From Haliclystus octoradiatus (Eukaryota > Cnidaria > Staurozoa > Stauromedusae > Haliclystidae), in contig OU744449.1 of assembly GCA_916610825.1 (NCBI GenBank), forward strand, positions 2,864,001 to 2,928,000: DNA of 64,000 nt. Reading direction: 5' to 3'. Shown in pieces: positions 38,301 to 47,867 of the stretch. Both the position numbers and the translations under genes were made by a program. The notes below the pieces were generated by a model. The model was given only the letters and a program-made list of their open reading frames with translations, was not told the origin of the DNA and made no database searches. Within the stretch, counting starts at the first letter, position 1; the number at the start of each line of letters is the position of its first letter.

Positions 38301-39085
38301 CGTTCAAAAATTTTGTCAACATTGTGACTATTCCATTGTTCTTGACGTAGTTGAAAAATTGGCTATATAGGCCTACTTAGAAAACTTTTAATTTTCGTTA
38401 ACATGAAATTGATGAAAATATGAGGCTTCTTTTGATTGGGCGATAAAGTAATGATGAAATAAAAATAAGTTTTGCAGGGTTTGACATGAGGATAACATAT
38501 TTTATTTTACAGTATATTTGCTAGTTTGTTTTCTGTCAACAGACGTTCAATAAACACACCCATGGTCCGACAAAGGAAGTTATTAGCAGATATTCTGCCA
38601 TCCTAAAGTCCAAGAAGACCAGAGCAAAATCAGATAAACTAAATATCCTTTTGAGTTATAACTATATGCAAAAACACAACAACATCAATAAGTAAAACAC
38701 TTTGAAAATTTTCTAGGAGAAGGATTAAGGATGGCGCTAAGCAGCTAACAAAACTTTTTCTCACGAACTGATAGCCAGATTTCAAAAAGGGTTTAAATAG
38801 TCTTATGGAATAATTAAATATTTCAACACTGTAATTTTCTTTGAAGTTTTGGTCTGGAATTGAATTTTGCTAGTTTGCTTCGTTTTTGGTTTTGGAGGCG
38901 TTAGGGTTAGTTAGGAAGGACGGGGGTTTGGAATTAGGATTTCTTCTCACCTGTTTGGGACGCTTGCTTTTCATTCGTTGCCCAGTTCCTCCAGCAGGTA
39001 ATACGACAGAAACCATGAGATCCATGGCTGTATCAAGAACTGTGTTAACTTTGTTGAGATATCGAAGTGAGAAGCTGCAATGCAA
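20367..39085 (-). CDS. CRPPA: D-ribitol-5-phosphate cytidylyltransferase (CRPPA/ISPD)
   Basis: CRPPA makes CDP-ribitol in the cytosol for ribitol-phosphate addition to alpha-dystroglycan. Thirteen exons join in phase: 38951-39085, 36632-36687, 36131-36194, 35984-36039, 34876-34930, 33559-33639, 33209-33288, 32607-32676, 31816-31920, 31186-31231, 26706-26794, 24765-24812, 22290-22376 (324 codons). Exon 1 has the nucleotide-binding loop VVLPAGGTGQRM...KRPKQ. Later exons give HDAVRPFIEE, GLVRPLTST, MPQAF and FEFGTE, all hallmarks of the IspD-type cytidylyltransferase domain. The last three or four exons match the start of the C-terminal domain. A further exon at 20367-20453 either ends the protein with TAA at 20367 (about 352 residues) or stops at donor ACT|GTGAGA (20424). 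The roughly 100 residues expected after that were not found. The start is MHCSF at 39085 or the internal Met at 39025. Confidence 0.9.
20491..20728. mobile_element. 238-bp MITE
   Basis: Perfect 13-bp terminal inverted repeats, TATGTGACGGTTC at 20491-20503 and its inverse at 20716-20728, flank an AT-rich non-coding core. It lies in the CRPPA 3' intron or region. Confidence 0.75.
21888..22185 (-). mobile_element. tRNA-derived SINE, second family
   Basis: On the minus strand this matches 60951-61312 over its length. Shared blocks include AGATNTGATCATATCTGATTG, TTGCATTGTGAGTAG, CATTGACAATNGA, CAACNGAGATCNATAA and GGTGCCTTNGG. GATTCAAATCC is a B-box-like remnant. It lies in a CRPPA intron. Confidence 0.65.
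22641..22891. mobile_element. TA-flanked MITE (TACAGTGTAACC ends)
   Basis: It starts TACAGTGTAACCTCATTAAT and ends ATTAGCAGGGTTACAGTGTA, a near-perfect inverted pair bounded by TA. Inside, two direct copies of a block with GTGGAGTTTGANAGAAACCGG occur about 75 bp apart. TA bounding suggests mobilisation by a Tc1/mariner-type transposase. A fragment related to one half lies at 41155-41255. Confidence 0.7.
22893..23065. mobile_element. family A palindromic MITE (GTTCATGAAC family)
   Basis: The left end is CCCCTGCAAACAACAGTTCAG and the right end CTGAACTGTTTTTCGCCAGGGG, which are inverted copies. The interior is a chain of GTTCATGAA-like words. It directly abuts the TA-flanked MITE that ends at 22891. 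Confidence 0.8.
24237..24410 (-). mobile_element. tRNA-derived SINE fragment, second family
   Basis: On the minus strand the head reads CAACTCAGATGGGAAAGTT (A-box like), then GGTTCAAATCC (a perfect B-box match), then ATGAGTATCATCTTTTGATGG and CCAGAGGGAGCTGCATT, as in the 60951 copy. It is truncated relative to that copy. Confidence 0.65.
24458..24620. mobile_element. family B MITE (CAGTGAAACCTG ends)
   Basis: It begins CAGTGGAACCTTTTACAGTG and ends with ACATGTTTCACTG. The interior carries the family words ACCACCTATAGAC, TATAGTGGTCAATTTTTCT and AGCTGGCTGTTATATAC. A second, fuller copy is at 25549-25729. Confidence 0.65.
25549..25729. mobile_element. family B MITE, TA-flanked
   Basis: Sequence TACAGTCAAACCTGTTATAA through TATACAGGTTTCACTGTA gives inverted ends inside a TA pair. 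Internal repeats of TATAGTGGTCA alternate in both senses. It is followed at once by a second degenerate copy (25729-25832). Confidence 0.7.
25729..25832. mobile_element. family B MITE, degenerate adjacent copy
   Basis: GTTAATCCTGCTATAGCGGT through ATATAGCTTTCATTGTA repeats the ends and inner words of the copy directly to its left. The two form a tandem pair sharing a TA boundary. Confidence 0.55.
26564..26690. mobile_element. family B MITE, truncated
   Basis: The left end ACTGTCAAACCTTTTACAG and middle (ATCTGTCTATAGTCGTCAC, then AATATTTTCTATTGAA) match family B. The right end is lost next to the CRPPA exon at 26706. Confidence 0.55.
26878..27074. mobile_element. family A palindromic MITE
   Basis: The left end is CCCCTGCGAAAAACAGTTC and the right end GTTCATGAACTGTTTATCGC plus AGGGG. 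It contains an internal direct duplication of a block of about 41 bp with TTTGGGCCATTTAATGTTC. Confidence 0.75.
27186..29455. repeat. 101-bp satellite, about 22.5 copies
   Basis: The word GGATATTCTGAAAA recurs at 27191, 27292, 27393 and so on to 29413. That is 22 exact steps of 101 bp, so no net indel in 2.2 kb. Two linked variants alternate in blocks: AAAACGAGAAAATTT (most early copies) and AAAAGGAGAAAATCT (copies 9, 10, 13, 14, 18-21, 23). The last copy decays from about 29440. The array lies in the 4.4-kb CRPPA intron between 26794 and 31186. The unit has stops in the frames I checked and no recognised motif. Confidence 0.95.
29996..30318. mobile_element. MITE with long TIRs and an internal duplication
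   Basis: The left end AACCCCAGGTTCCCACATAG and the right end (inverse of AAAGCCTGGTTCCCATATAG) are followed inward by AAATTTGCCT and ACAGCCGTAGACATT in inverted orientation. An internal block with CCGTAGACATTTAATGATC and TGCGTCATTTCAAAGT is tandemly duplicated. Confidence 0.75.
30400..30605 (-). mobile_element. hAT-like transposon fragment
   Basis: On the minus strand it starts TTAGGGCTGTCAATTGATAC and continues with repeated CAATTACTG and CAATTAC words. AGGGCTGTCAA ends are typical of non-autonomous hAT elements. No second terminus was identified. Confidence 0.45.
32072..32237. mobile_element. foldback (hairpin) element
   Basis: The arms read GCGAAAGAGTCAAAGAATAC at the left and the inverse of GCGAAAGAATCAAAGAATTT at the right. 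Inner arms share ACTGTTACTCAAGTTTCA and GCGATCTTCAGA around a short loop. It sits in a CRPPA intron. Confidence 0.75.
32990..33155 (+). repeat. family D MITE-like copy
   Basis: GGGCCAGACAAAGGTAGAAA through GATTTGTCAGACTCTG gives inverted ends of the family. The interior has GGAAGAAAATTGATATTTTA and AACAAAAACATTCAGAAGAA. Confidence 0.6.
33331..33492. mobile_element. family A palindromic MITE
   Basis: It starts CCCCTGCGAAAACCAGTCC and ends CATGAACTACTGAACTGTTT then CCACAGG. The interior has several TTCATGAACTGTTCAT words. It is 40 bp upstream (plus sense) of the CRPPA exon at 33209-33288. Confidence 0.7.
36238..36383 (+). repeat. family D MITE-like copy
   Basis: AAGTGGGATCCTAGATTCC through CTTTCGTCGGACACT. 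The interior AGAGAAAATTCAGAAAAAAA and GATAATTTTCTGATATATAA matches the 2333 and 42360 copies. A TAGGCCTA word is embedded. Confidence 0.55.
36902..38012. mobile_element. family A MITE split by a nested element of about 960 bp
   Basis: Bases 36902-36938 carry only a left end (CTTCTGCAAAAACAGTTCAAG) and 37912-38012 only a right half (TTCATGAACTGTTTTTGAAT, then TTTTTCGCAGGG). Between them lies a unit with inverted arms at about 36945-37080 and 37720-37905, sharing GGGAAAAACCTT, GATGTATTCGA and GTGTAAA.TACCAT. The arms belong to family C (see 690-945). The simplest reading is insertion of a C element into an A element. Confidence 0.6.
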
Positions 39086-39465
39086 AATGCGAGTTCACTT
39101 TGACTTCAGTAATCAGTTCAGTATTGATTCAGTGATGATCATACTGGATACCAGGTACCAGTGGTGAGTCGGCGGTTATATAAGATTCGACCGTGATTCT
39201 TATCACAGCAGTAGAAAACAACAATGGAAATGTATACATATTTCATACTTCTATATATCAGTCACTGTTCTATTTTGATTGGACTCCAATTGTGGCAGAA
39301 AAAGCGAGGCAAATGAGGGACAATATCATATCGAGGCTTGAAGTCCGTTTTGTCCATTTTGAAACTTTATGTCTTCACTTTTCGTGTTTCTTTCTCAAAT
39401 TTGCTATTATTAGAAAAGATTAGCGGCAGATCATTTGAATACCATTCTCATCCATTACTTTCATT
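39086..39465. promoter_or_regulatory. probable bidirectional promoter, CRPPA / MMTAG2
   Basis: The first coding ATG of CRPPA (minus, 39085) and that of MMTAG2 (plus, 39466) are 380 bp apart and divergent. A TATA-like GGTTATATAAGA is at about 39175-39186 on the plus strand. A paired ATTGG/CCAAT motif is at about 39278-39292. Use of either element is inferred, not shown. Confidence 0.5.
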
Positions 39466-42400
39466 ATGGCTATATTTCACCCAACCCGTGGTGGTAATCG
39501 AGGTGGAAAAGATCTGTTTAAATGGGAAGATGTAAAAAGCGATAAAGACAGAGAAAGTTATCTTGGTAAGACTCAGAAGGCCTTGATAAATAGCTAATAC
39601 CAGAATATTTAGGCTTGCTCGATATATATATACATATGTAGTAGCCTATTATATAACTTATACCAATCATTTGTGACGCTTGAATAAATAGTTTTATCAT
39701 TTTACATTTTTACATAGAATCATAGTTCCCAGTCCCAGTGTGTTGTACTTATAATCAAAATTTGGTAGTGCAATCAAATATAACATCATGTTTATAAAAT
39801 TAAAGGCCTATCCTAGTTATTATATGTATATATATTTCATATTTGAAGAGGACATACCTCACTCATCTCATACTCATCTTAGATGGATCTTTCAGGATGT
39901 TCCAACAGTCCCATTCAATATCATTTGAATAAATTCTGTTTCAGGAGAGCCAGAGTGAGGAAGCAGTATTTTCATAAAATTTGTTTTATGTAGTGTGATA
40001 TATCTGTGGACGATAAATTGCTCAAAAAATTTCTATTTCTCAAACTTGTAAGCCTATCAAAACTTTATCTTTCCATTTTCTGGGGCTAGGCCCTACTTAT
40101 AAGGAATTCCAAAAACATTTATGTGTTTATTGATTACTTAATCATGATTGAAACATTAATTTAATATAATTTTATCAAGCCAATATTAAAGAGTCAAATT
40201 GCAAATCCGGAGTAAATTAAGTTTTGGGCTGATCTTTAGAACATGAAATTACTCTTAACATTATGCGTCTCACAATGAAATTATTACAGTTGAATGAGAT
40301 GCCTGCTGTTTGTTGCGTTCGCAAAATGTTTTTGTATGCATCTGCACAGACTTGATTTTAGCTGTATTAGCAACTTAAAATCATTAGAAATTTCTAGTCT
40401 ATACTATGTGGCAAATTGTATTTTTTTCAACTGACTCCTAGCCTAGCGAAGAATTCTGAGATCTGGATTTTGCGTGGGGAATGCACTTAGCCTACCGTTA
40501 AAGAGCACTTATTACTTTAATACATGTTAACTAAGTAGTTAGTATCTCCTCTTTTATTTTCCCACCTTCCTCAGCGTTCCCACCAGTGTAGAAGAAAAGA
40601 ATCCTTGATTCTGGAAGTCTACTTCGAGAATGGTTTATGTAGGAAAAATTCAAATTTCTGTCCAAGTCTTGTCTCTTGGATTCCACTGAAATTAGATATT
40701 GTTTGTGATAAAGATATTTTTTGCTTCTTTTGGTACGTTATGGGGGAAAATTCCAAAGAAAAGTAAATTCGGAAAATCTGACGATTTCGGAAGTTAAAAT
40801 CTATTCTCTAACCCTACTTTACAACCCCACAAAAAGACTGATTTACAGTTCCAGTCTACAGACAAGGCATCATATTTTCTCCAGCGGAACATCATATTGT
40901 TTTAATTGTCCCCCTTTTCATCGGCACCAGAGAATTCACGTTTGAGCAAGTTTGATGATAATAGGCTATAGCTGCTGTATTTCCATACAATTTCTTTTTG
41001 AAACAAAACATTTTTTATCGCTGTTATTTGTTACAAATTTAATAAGCAAGAGATTGTTAATTAATTTCTTTTAAACATTTGTTATAATTCTAGGTCACTC
41101 TGTTATGGCCCCAGTTGGTCGTTGGCAGAAAGGTAAAGATTTAACATGGTAAGATGTTCTTTCACCGGTTTTGAAACCAGTTTTCAACTTTTGTGATATT
41201 AAGCGTATCTTGATATTAACAGTAGTTATAGTAACGGGGTTATACTGTATTATGAATTTAAATAAATTTGTAACCTTACGCATCAAATATCTATTAAGTC
41301 AATTCGATCTGACATATTTCCTGTCTTTACGCAATAATATGTACTTTGAACTAGCTGTCTCTATTTCTGATGTTTAAGTACTTGTTTATCTTAGGTACGC
41401 AAAAGGAAAAGATGAAGACCGAATGGCAAAGCAAAGAGAGGTATGAGTAATCTTCTAATCCGATGGCTGGCAGTCAAATTGCCCCAAATATGTAAAAATG
41501 TAACCTGCCTCAAACAGCTCATGACATGAATGTCTCGAGGATGATCTAATTAAGAACATTCACAAATCATTGATCAAAATGCATGGGAAGTTCATGAACA
41601 TAAGTGATGATGGGTTGGTAACCAAACTGTCATAATGATTACATAAAATGTTTATGAGTTTCACAAACTGAATTTTTATACCCACATCGTCACTGACTCC
41701 CTTACATGTGAATTGTGTGTACTGTATTCATTTTTGTGGCATTTAATCCTTGTTGAAGATTTGGATACAAATACAAATTTAGAAAAATGCTGCGCAATTT
41801 TCTTGTCAATTTTGACTAAATCTTTTAAGCAGGTCACACTGTACTGTAATTTTAGAAAAAGCTGCCTTTCATTTTTTTGAGCCAATCTTTACTTTTGGAT
41901 TTGTAGCACATAAAGTCATACAGAGTCCGGCAGAGTAGGCTACATATTAAACCTTGAAATAGGTTTGCTGAAGTTTAGGAGAATTGGTAAGGAAAACTAA
42001 AAATGTGGAATTTTAAATTCAAAAAGGATAGTATTACAAAGGTTTCCTGAAATCACATTTTCAGATCTGATTACTTAGAATTGAAAAAAAAAATTTGATC
42101 AATGTTAGCAAGAAGAATTTCTGAAGATTTATGAATAACATTCCAAGTATTAAATGGTTGGGGAAATTCTCTTTTGGTCCTCGGAAACAACGTAGACTTT
42201 TTTATTCTTATTGTGGTTCATTGACAACATTTTGTTAGGAAATAAGAAAAGTGAAAGAACAAGAAGCACAAGCAATGGCTGCAGCCTTGTGAGTTACAAC
42301 TATTGAACTATGCAATAACAATGTTTTGTATATAGGCAAATCTTTTTTCTCCTATTGTCAGTGTCCGGCAAAAGATTTAGCATTCCGGAATCTTAAAAAT

Positions 42401-45400
42401 ATTTGCATCATTATCTTCTGACTTTGTGTTGATGTTTCACCCATAAATCAAAGATTTTTTAATTTTTTCTGAACTTTCTCTAGCCTTCCTGGATCTAGGA
42501 TCCCAGGATCCCCACTTTCGTCAGACCCTGCCTATTGTTCTCGCTAAATTCAATATCTATGAAGTCTTCTATTTTTATTCATATTATTCACAATATTTGT
42601 TCGGCATTTTCTGCAATTGGCAAGTACATAAAAATACACAATCAAACCATTGATGAAATAGTGAGTCGTTTTCAAGTAGCCTACTTCGTCATTGTGAATC
42701 CAAATTGGACTGCCATAATGGGACATGTATTATTAAAGGGTTACCACATACTCAAAAAGGTTGGGAGACACTCAGGAAGCTAAAAATCACTCGCTCAGAG
42801 CTCGTGATTTTTTAGCGCTTCACTCGTGTCTCCCAACATTTTCTCGTTTAGTAAATATGAATACAAACATTTGCAAGTATGTGGTAACCCTTTTCTAAAA
42901 TAAAACAAATGTCGGAATCTCATTCGACGGCGAATTTTCAATTCATGAATTCACAATTTAAAATTCAATTTCAATTCATAAACCATGTTTTACCCTAGGA
43001 TTTCATGCACGCTCTTTTGACCAATCAGATCGCAGAAAACCTTTGTGATATTTTAGAAATGCTTTTCATAAGAGACTTGAAACCTATATTCCTCGGCAGA
43101 TTCAATCCGCTCTGTATTATTTTAAATTAAATTTCAAAGAACTTAATTTACAGTGACATAAAGTTTTAGAATATATAAAACAACTTTACCCTTGAAAATA
43201 TAAAAGATATCCGAAATGTTTAGTTTGAAAATAAAATTAGAAAACTGCTGACTTTTATTCAGAATATTCACAGAATATTAAAAAACAACAAGTTTCCAAG
43301 TAAATTATTATGAAAGCATACCTTTTGCAGATATTTATAGCTTTATTTTACTACAAAACCAAAATACAGTACACTATAAGTTTGATATAGTTTACTTTTT
43401 GCATAGTTATTAATGCTTTCATGTTTATTACAATTTATCTCTCATCAATGGCTCTGGGCTAAACTGATTTGCTTACCATACAATGTTTCAAATAAACCTT
43501 ATTTTAATCAATTCAAATCACAAGAAGATCCAAGAAGTTCAAGAAACACAAATACTTATAATGAACTCAATCTAAAATCTTATTTGTGGACGAGGACACA
43601 TTTTAAAAAGTCGTCAATTGTTTTTTAATTCTCAGAGGCCATGCAGTTTTAGCCAAGCCAACTTCCTCGCTTTCTAAAGAGGTAAGTATGCAGTGTTTGA
43701 TGATAAAAATATTATTTATATGCTACATAGTCTTGTAATTGTCAGAAACCCTACTCAGTTCATGAAGTCACAAGCTGGTAAATTAATTAACAATAAAAAC
43801 AATTTCAATTAGTTAATGCCCATATCAAATGTCATCCTGTAGATTTTTCATAATTAATAATAATAATGAGAAGGTCAAGAAAGACACATTCTTTGGTTGT
43901 AACTTCAAATTTCACGTTATTAAACGATCATGTCTGATGATCGTTTAATAACGTTAAACTTAAAGTTACAACCAAAGAATGTATCTTTCTTGACCTTCTC
44001 ATTATTATTATTATAATTTACGCTCTGCTATTCACTAGCATTAAGCACTATCCAATTGCCAATATTAAGGTTTAATATTTCTAATAATATTATTAGGCTA
44101 CTATATATATTTATATAATAATTTTTCATAATTATAATGCTATTGTAATTACTCATTTTGTGTCAGCGTGGGGAAAAGTTATCTGAACTCAGCTCCTCAA
44201 GTTGTATTTGCACATATGTTTTTGTTAAATTTCACGAGGGGGTGGCGAGAAAATGCAGATTTGATATGGAATGACCCAGAAGCATTACACTCACTGACAT
44301 GATAAATCAAACGTAACATAGCCAAACATGCTTGACATATCCGCTCTCGAAATATTAGCGACATTTTCCAATGACATAGATTTTAGAAATAAATCTTGCA
44401 TGTCAAGTTAATAAATTTTATATTTTGTGTTGTGAAGGAAATGGCTGAGGTATTGAAGAAAGGAGGAATGTCTCGTGATTCAACTGATATTGAACGTGTC
44501 AGTGGTATGGGATATAAAGGAAAAAAGTGGGTATATTTTTGATTAATTTGATTCACTGAATAGAACAGATTTTTTTGGATCAAAATCGATATGTGGTCTA
44601 CTCTTTTGTAATAAGTATTATTTTTTGAAAAAGAAGTAAGTACATAAACAGATTGCATTGCCCCATTGAAGGGGTCTGTGTAAGGCCTCTATTTCCAAAT
44701 GAGTGCCTCTTTTCCCTAAAGGCAATGATGATCAATGCTCAAACTGATATCAGGCGCAACATTTACCGGTACAAATCAATTTCAACAAATTTCATGGTAG
44801 ATGGGTATTTATTATCAAAACACACCCCTGTGAAAAACAGTTCAGGAGTTTGTGAACTGTTTGTGACGGTTCAAGAACTGTTCATGAAACTTGGGGTCAT
44901 GAACTGTTCATAAACTCCTGAACTGTTTTCGCACGAGTACCAATAAGCTGCAATTCCCTCTGTGTTATGCTGATTTACTCAGAAATCTGATAGAGTTAAA
45001 AAAGTTTGACTGATTGATTCAGATAAAAAGTTGTATTTGATCAAATCAGACCCAGAGTTAGTGGGCCCATTAATTTCAATAGATCCTCCTTTTGATGTGG
45101 TTTATACATAGTTTCTCAAAATTTCTTTTGAACTATAATTGGTTAGTTGAAATTGCATTCCACTTAGCAATAAATTGACTTTTGTTGCTATTTTAAGGTA
45201 TCGTCTATCGTCAGATAATAATGGTTCAATGTTTGAGGTACAGTAATATAACGTTTGTTTTGAAATTAAGAATATAATCAAATGCTTTGAATATAAAGTT
45301 GAATAGTAGGTTACCATGTTTGTGAAATATGATTTACATTAGAGTATGGAAACTTGAATTTTCAGACATGAAAATAGTTTCAATTCCAAATAATAAGAAA

Positions 45401-47821
45401 ACAATCCTGATAATCTTGAAAACCTTGTGAATTTGTGCTGGCCTTCTGGGAACCTGGTTCTCCCTGGATGCCATACTTTCTGCCAGCCTGTCTGATGAAT
45501 TTAACCTTTTTGTTGCATTTGTTATTGTTAGGCATCTAAACAGAACAACAAAGAAGCAGTGAATAACAAGGCTCAACAGTAAGCATTATTAATTTCTAAG
45601 CTCTGGGCAAACACCGGCAACGTTTACTCAACAAATTTGTTTTTATCTTACTTGTGTTGAAGCAGTCTTTTTAAGAGCGGCTGTACGGACCCGATTTAGT
45701 CTTTTTAAGAGCGGCTATACGGACCCGGCTTAGTCTTTTTAAGAGTGGCTATACGGACCTGGTTTAGTCTTTTTAAGAGCAGCTATACGGACCCGGCTTA
45801 GTCTTTTTAAGAGTGGCTATACGGACCCGGCTTAGTCTTTTTAAGAGCGGCTGTACGGACCTGGTTTAGTCTTTTTAAGAGCGGCTATACGGACCCGATT
45901 TAGTCTTTTTTAGAGCGGCTATACGGACCGGGCTTAGTCTTTTTAAGAGTGGCTGTACGGACCTGGTTTAGTCTTTTTAAGAGCGGCTATACGGACCTGG
46001 TTTAGTCTTTTTAAGAGCGGCTGTTTGGACCTGGTTTAGTCTTTTTAAGAGCGGCTATACGGACCCAGTTTAGTCTTTTTAAGAGCGGCTGTACGGACCT
46101 GGTTTAGTCTTTTTATGAGCGTCTATACTGACCCGATTTAGTCTTTTTAAGAGCGGCTATACGAACCTGGCTAAGTCTTTTCAAGAGTGGCTGTACAGAC
46201 CTGGTTTAGTCTTTTTAAGAGCGGCTATACGGACCTGGTTTAGTCTTTTTTAAGAGCGGCTATACGGACCCAGTTATTCTCAAGACTTTTAAAAATATAT
46301 CAATGTCTTGACAGAGCTTAAAAGGAAGCCATGTAGAAGCCATAATATGAAAAGGGTTCCATAATTTTGGAACAAAATTATTCCAAAAAAAATGATTATT
46401 TTTAATTGATTAGTTGCTTTTATTAACAGCAATGCATGCGTATTATGAACAAACAGCTTATAGACATTCATACATGAGAGTAGAGCTCAATCGAAAGGTA
46501 GTGAAGTCCTCAAAAACCTTAAAACTATAGCTAGACCAGTGCTTTCTTTGTTTTGGAGTTGATAGAAAAGGAGGAACTCTGCTGGTTGGAGGAACCCTCT
46601 CATGCCTAACATTTGGGAACATAAATAATGATAAGAGATGAATATTATCTTAATACTCTATCAGGACCCAACCTGTATGACCCGCAGGCCGCATACGTGT
46701 AAGACACAATATCCAGAACACTAACCACTACGCCATATGACCGACAAAAAGGTGGTGAAACAAAAATATATTTTAAAATCAATGAAAAGAATCTTTTTCT
46801 CGGGCTGGCTGTAGCAATGAATTTTGGGCAAAAATAAAATCCTTCATGAAAAATATTATTATGTAGAAACTGAACCTTTATAAAAGTTCATGAACTTTTG
46901 TGACATTTCGCTTTTCGAAAGGTCTGCCACTGTTTCGCTTTTCACCGAGTCTGACAAAAGGTTTTGCCTTCCGAAATATTCTCAACATTTTCTTCTGAAT
47001 TTTTGTTGAGCTCTTTCCTATAAATCAGAACATTATCAATTTTCTTCTGAATTTGCTCTAGCCTTCCGGGGTCCTCACGTTTGTTAAGACCATGCATGGA
47101 CTATACCTTTAATGTTTAATCCTATTCTCTGTATAGGTCACACGAAAGACCAATCAAAAAAGAAACAGAATCACGCCGTGAATCAAAGAAAGAAAAGCAC
47201 GAAAAGAAGAGGAAAAAGAAGCACAGACGCCATGATAGCAGCTCAGACGAGGAAAGTAACGAAAGAGGGAATCGTAAAGAATCAAAACGTAGACATCATT
47301 CTAGTAGTTCAGATGAAGAAAATAATATAAAAGATGTTGAAAGATCGAAACGAAACAATGATGAGAGAGACTCAATAGTACAACAGAAAAATAAAACATA
47401 TAACGATAAAAGTAACGTCAAACGATATAAAAGTTCAATTAGCCCTAATCGACGTCACGAAAAACATCTTTCATCTCTCCGACAATACAAAAAAGAAAAA
47501 TACACAAACAGAAAAAGACAGGATAGCGAATCATCAGATAATGAATATGAAAAGAAACATCAATCTCCATCTCATAGAGAAATTAAACGAGAACGATATG
47601 ATACCGATAGAAAAAGACGGTATGATGATCAACAAAAAAATGATTATGAACAAAGACACAGATCTCCACATCGAAGAGAGACAAATCAAGAACGATATAA
47701 TTCAGATCGAAAAAGACGGTATAATGATTCACCAGAAGTTGATTACGAAAGGAAGAATAACTCTTCAAGAAGATACAATGATAGAGAGAGATCTCCTCAT
47801 AACAGAAACAGGCATCGTTGA
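39466..47821 (+). CDS. MMTAG2: MMTAG2-like (multiple myeloma tumor-associated protein 2, C1orf35)
   Basis: Nine coding exons join in phase: 39466-39565, 41094-41148, 41395-41440, 42239-42288, 43636-43681, 44438-44526, 45198-45237, 45532-45578, 47137-47821 (385 residues). The N terminus has the family core: FHPTRGGNRGGKDLFKWEDV, then YLGHSVMAPVGRWQKGKDL, WYAKGKDE and EAQAMAAALG. This matches the conserved MMTAG domain (about residues 1-85), of uncertain molecular function in the nucleus or nucleolus. The last exon alone encodes a highly charged tail of about 225 residues: a Lys-rich KKEKHEKKRKKKHRRH nuclear-localisation-like stretch, two SSSDEE acidic casein-kinase-like sites, and three imperfect repeats with ERYD/NxDRKRRY. 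The tail is longer than the human protein's and reads like an RS/RD-rich splicing-associated domain. It runs divergently from CRPPA and tail to tail with ATIC. Confidence 0.85.
41155..41255 (+). repeat. fragment of the TACAGTGTAACC MITE family
   Basis: CACCGGTTTTGAAACCAG, GTGATATTAAGCGTATCTTG and ATATTAACAGTAGTTATAGT plus GGGGTTATACTGTA match the right half of the element at 22641-22891. It is in MMTAG2 intron 2. Confidence 0.6.
42360..42532 (-). repeat. family D MITE-like copy
   Basis: AGTGTCCGGCAAAAGATTTA through CACTTTCGTCAGACCCTGCC. Both inverted ends and the interior (TGAACTTTCTCTAGCCTTCC) are preserved, in opposite sense to the 2333 copy. It lies in an MMTAG2 intron. Confidence 0.65.
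42735..42894. mobile_element. foldback element (AAGGGTTACCACATAC arms)
   Basis: The arms AAGGGTTACCACATAC and GTATGTGGTAACCCTT are exact inverses. Nested inside are GGTTGGGAGACAC and GTGTCTCCCAAC. The loop contains CTCGTGATTTTTTAGCGC, a block also found in the element at 61313-61435. Confidence 0.75.
43852..44017. mobile_element. foldback (hairpin) element
   Basis: The left arm AATAATGAGAAGGTCAAGAA with AGAATGTGTCTTTCTTGACC-type pairing, and the inner CGTTATTAAACGATCA with its inverse, give a hairpin of about 75-bp arms and a very short loop near 43932. Confidence 0.75.
44825..44934. mobile_element. family A palindromic MITE, short copy
   Basis: CCCCTGTGAAAAACAGTTC at the left, and CTCCTGAACTGTTTTCGCA at the right. 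Only two to three GTTCATGAA words lie between. Confidence 0.75.
45664..46276 (+). repeat. 34-bp tandem array, 18 copies
   Basis: The unit is AGTCTTTTTAAGAGCGGCTA plus TACGGACCTGGTTT. Starts occur every 34 bp from 45664 to 46242, the final unit having one extra T. Variants cycle between GCGGCTATACGGACCCGG, GCGGCTGTACGGACCTGG and AGTGGCTATACGG. It lies in the MMTAG2 intron between 45578 and 47137 and is markedly GC-richer than its surroundings. Confidence 0.95.
46955..47093 (-). repeat. family D MITE-like copy
   Basis: GAGTCTGACAAAAGGTTTTG through GTTTGTTAAGACCATGC, with TTTTCTTCTGAATTTGCTCT and AGCCTTCCGGGG inside. It sits 44 bp before the last MMTAG2 exon. Confidence 0.6.
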
Positions 47822-47867
47822 TGTATCTACGTTGTTGTACTGATATATTTTGAAGAACTTCCCCCTT

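Noticed and set aside
45664..46276. CRISPR-like 34-bp repeats
   Set aside because: The full unit repeats without spacers, within an intron of MMTAG2.
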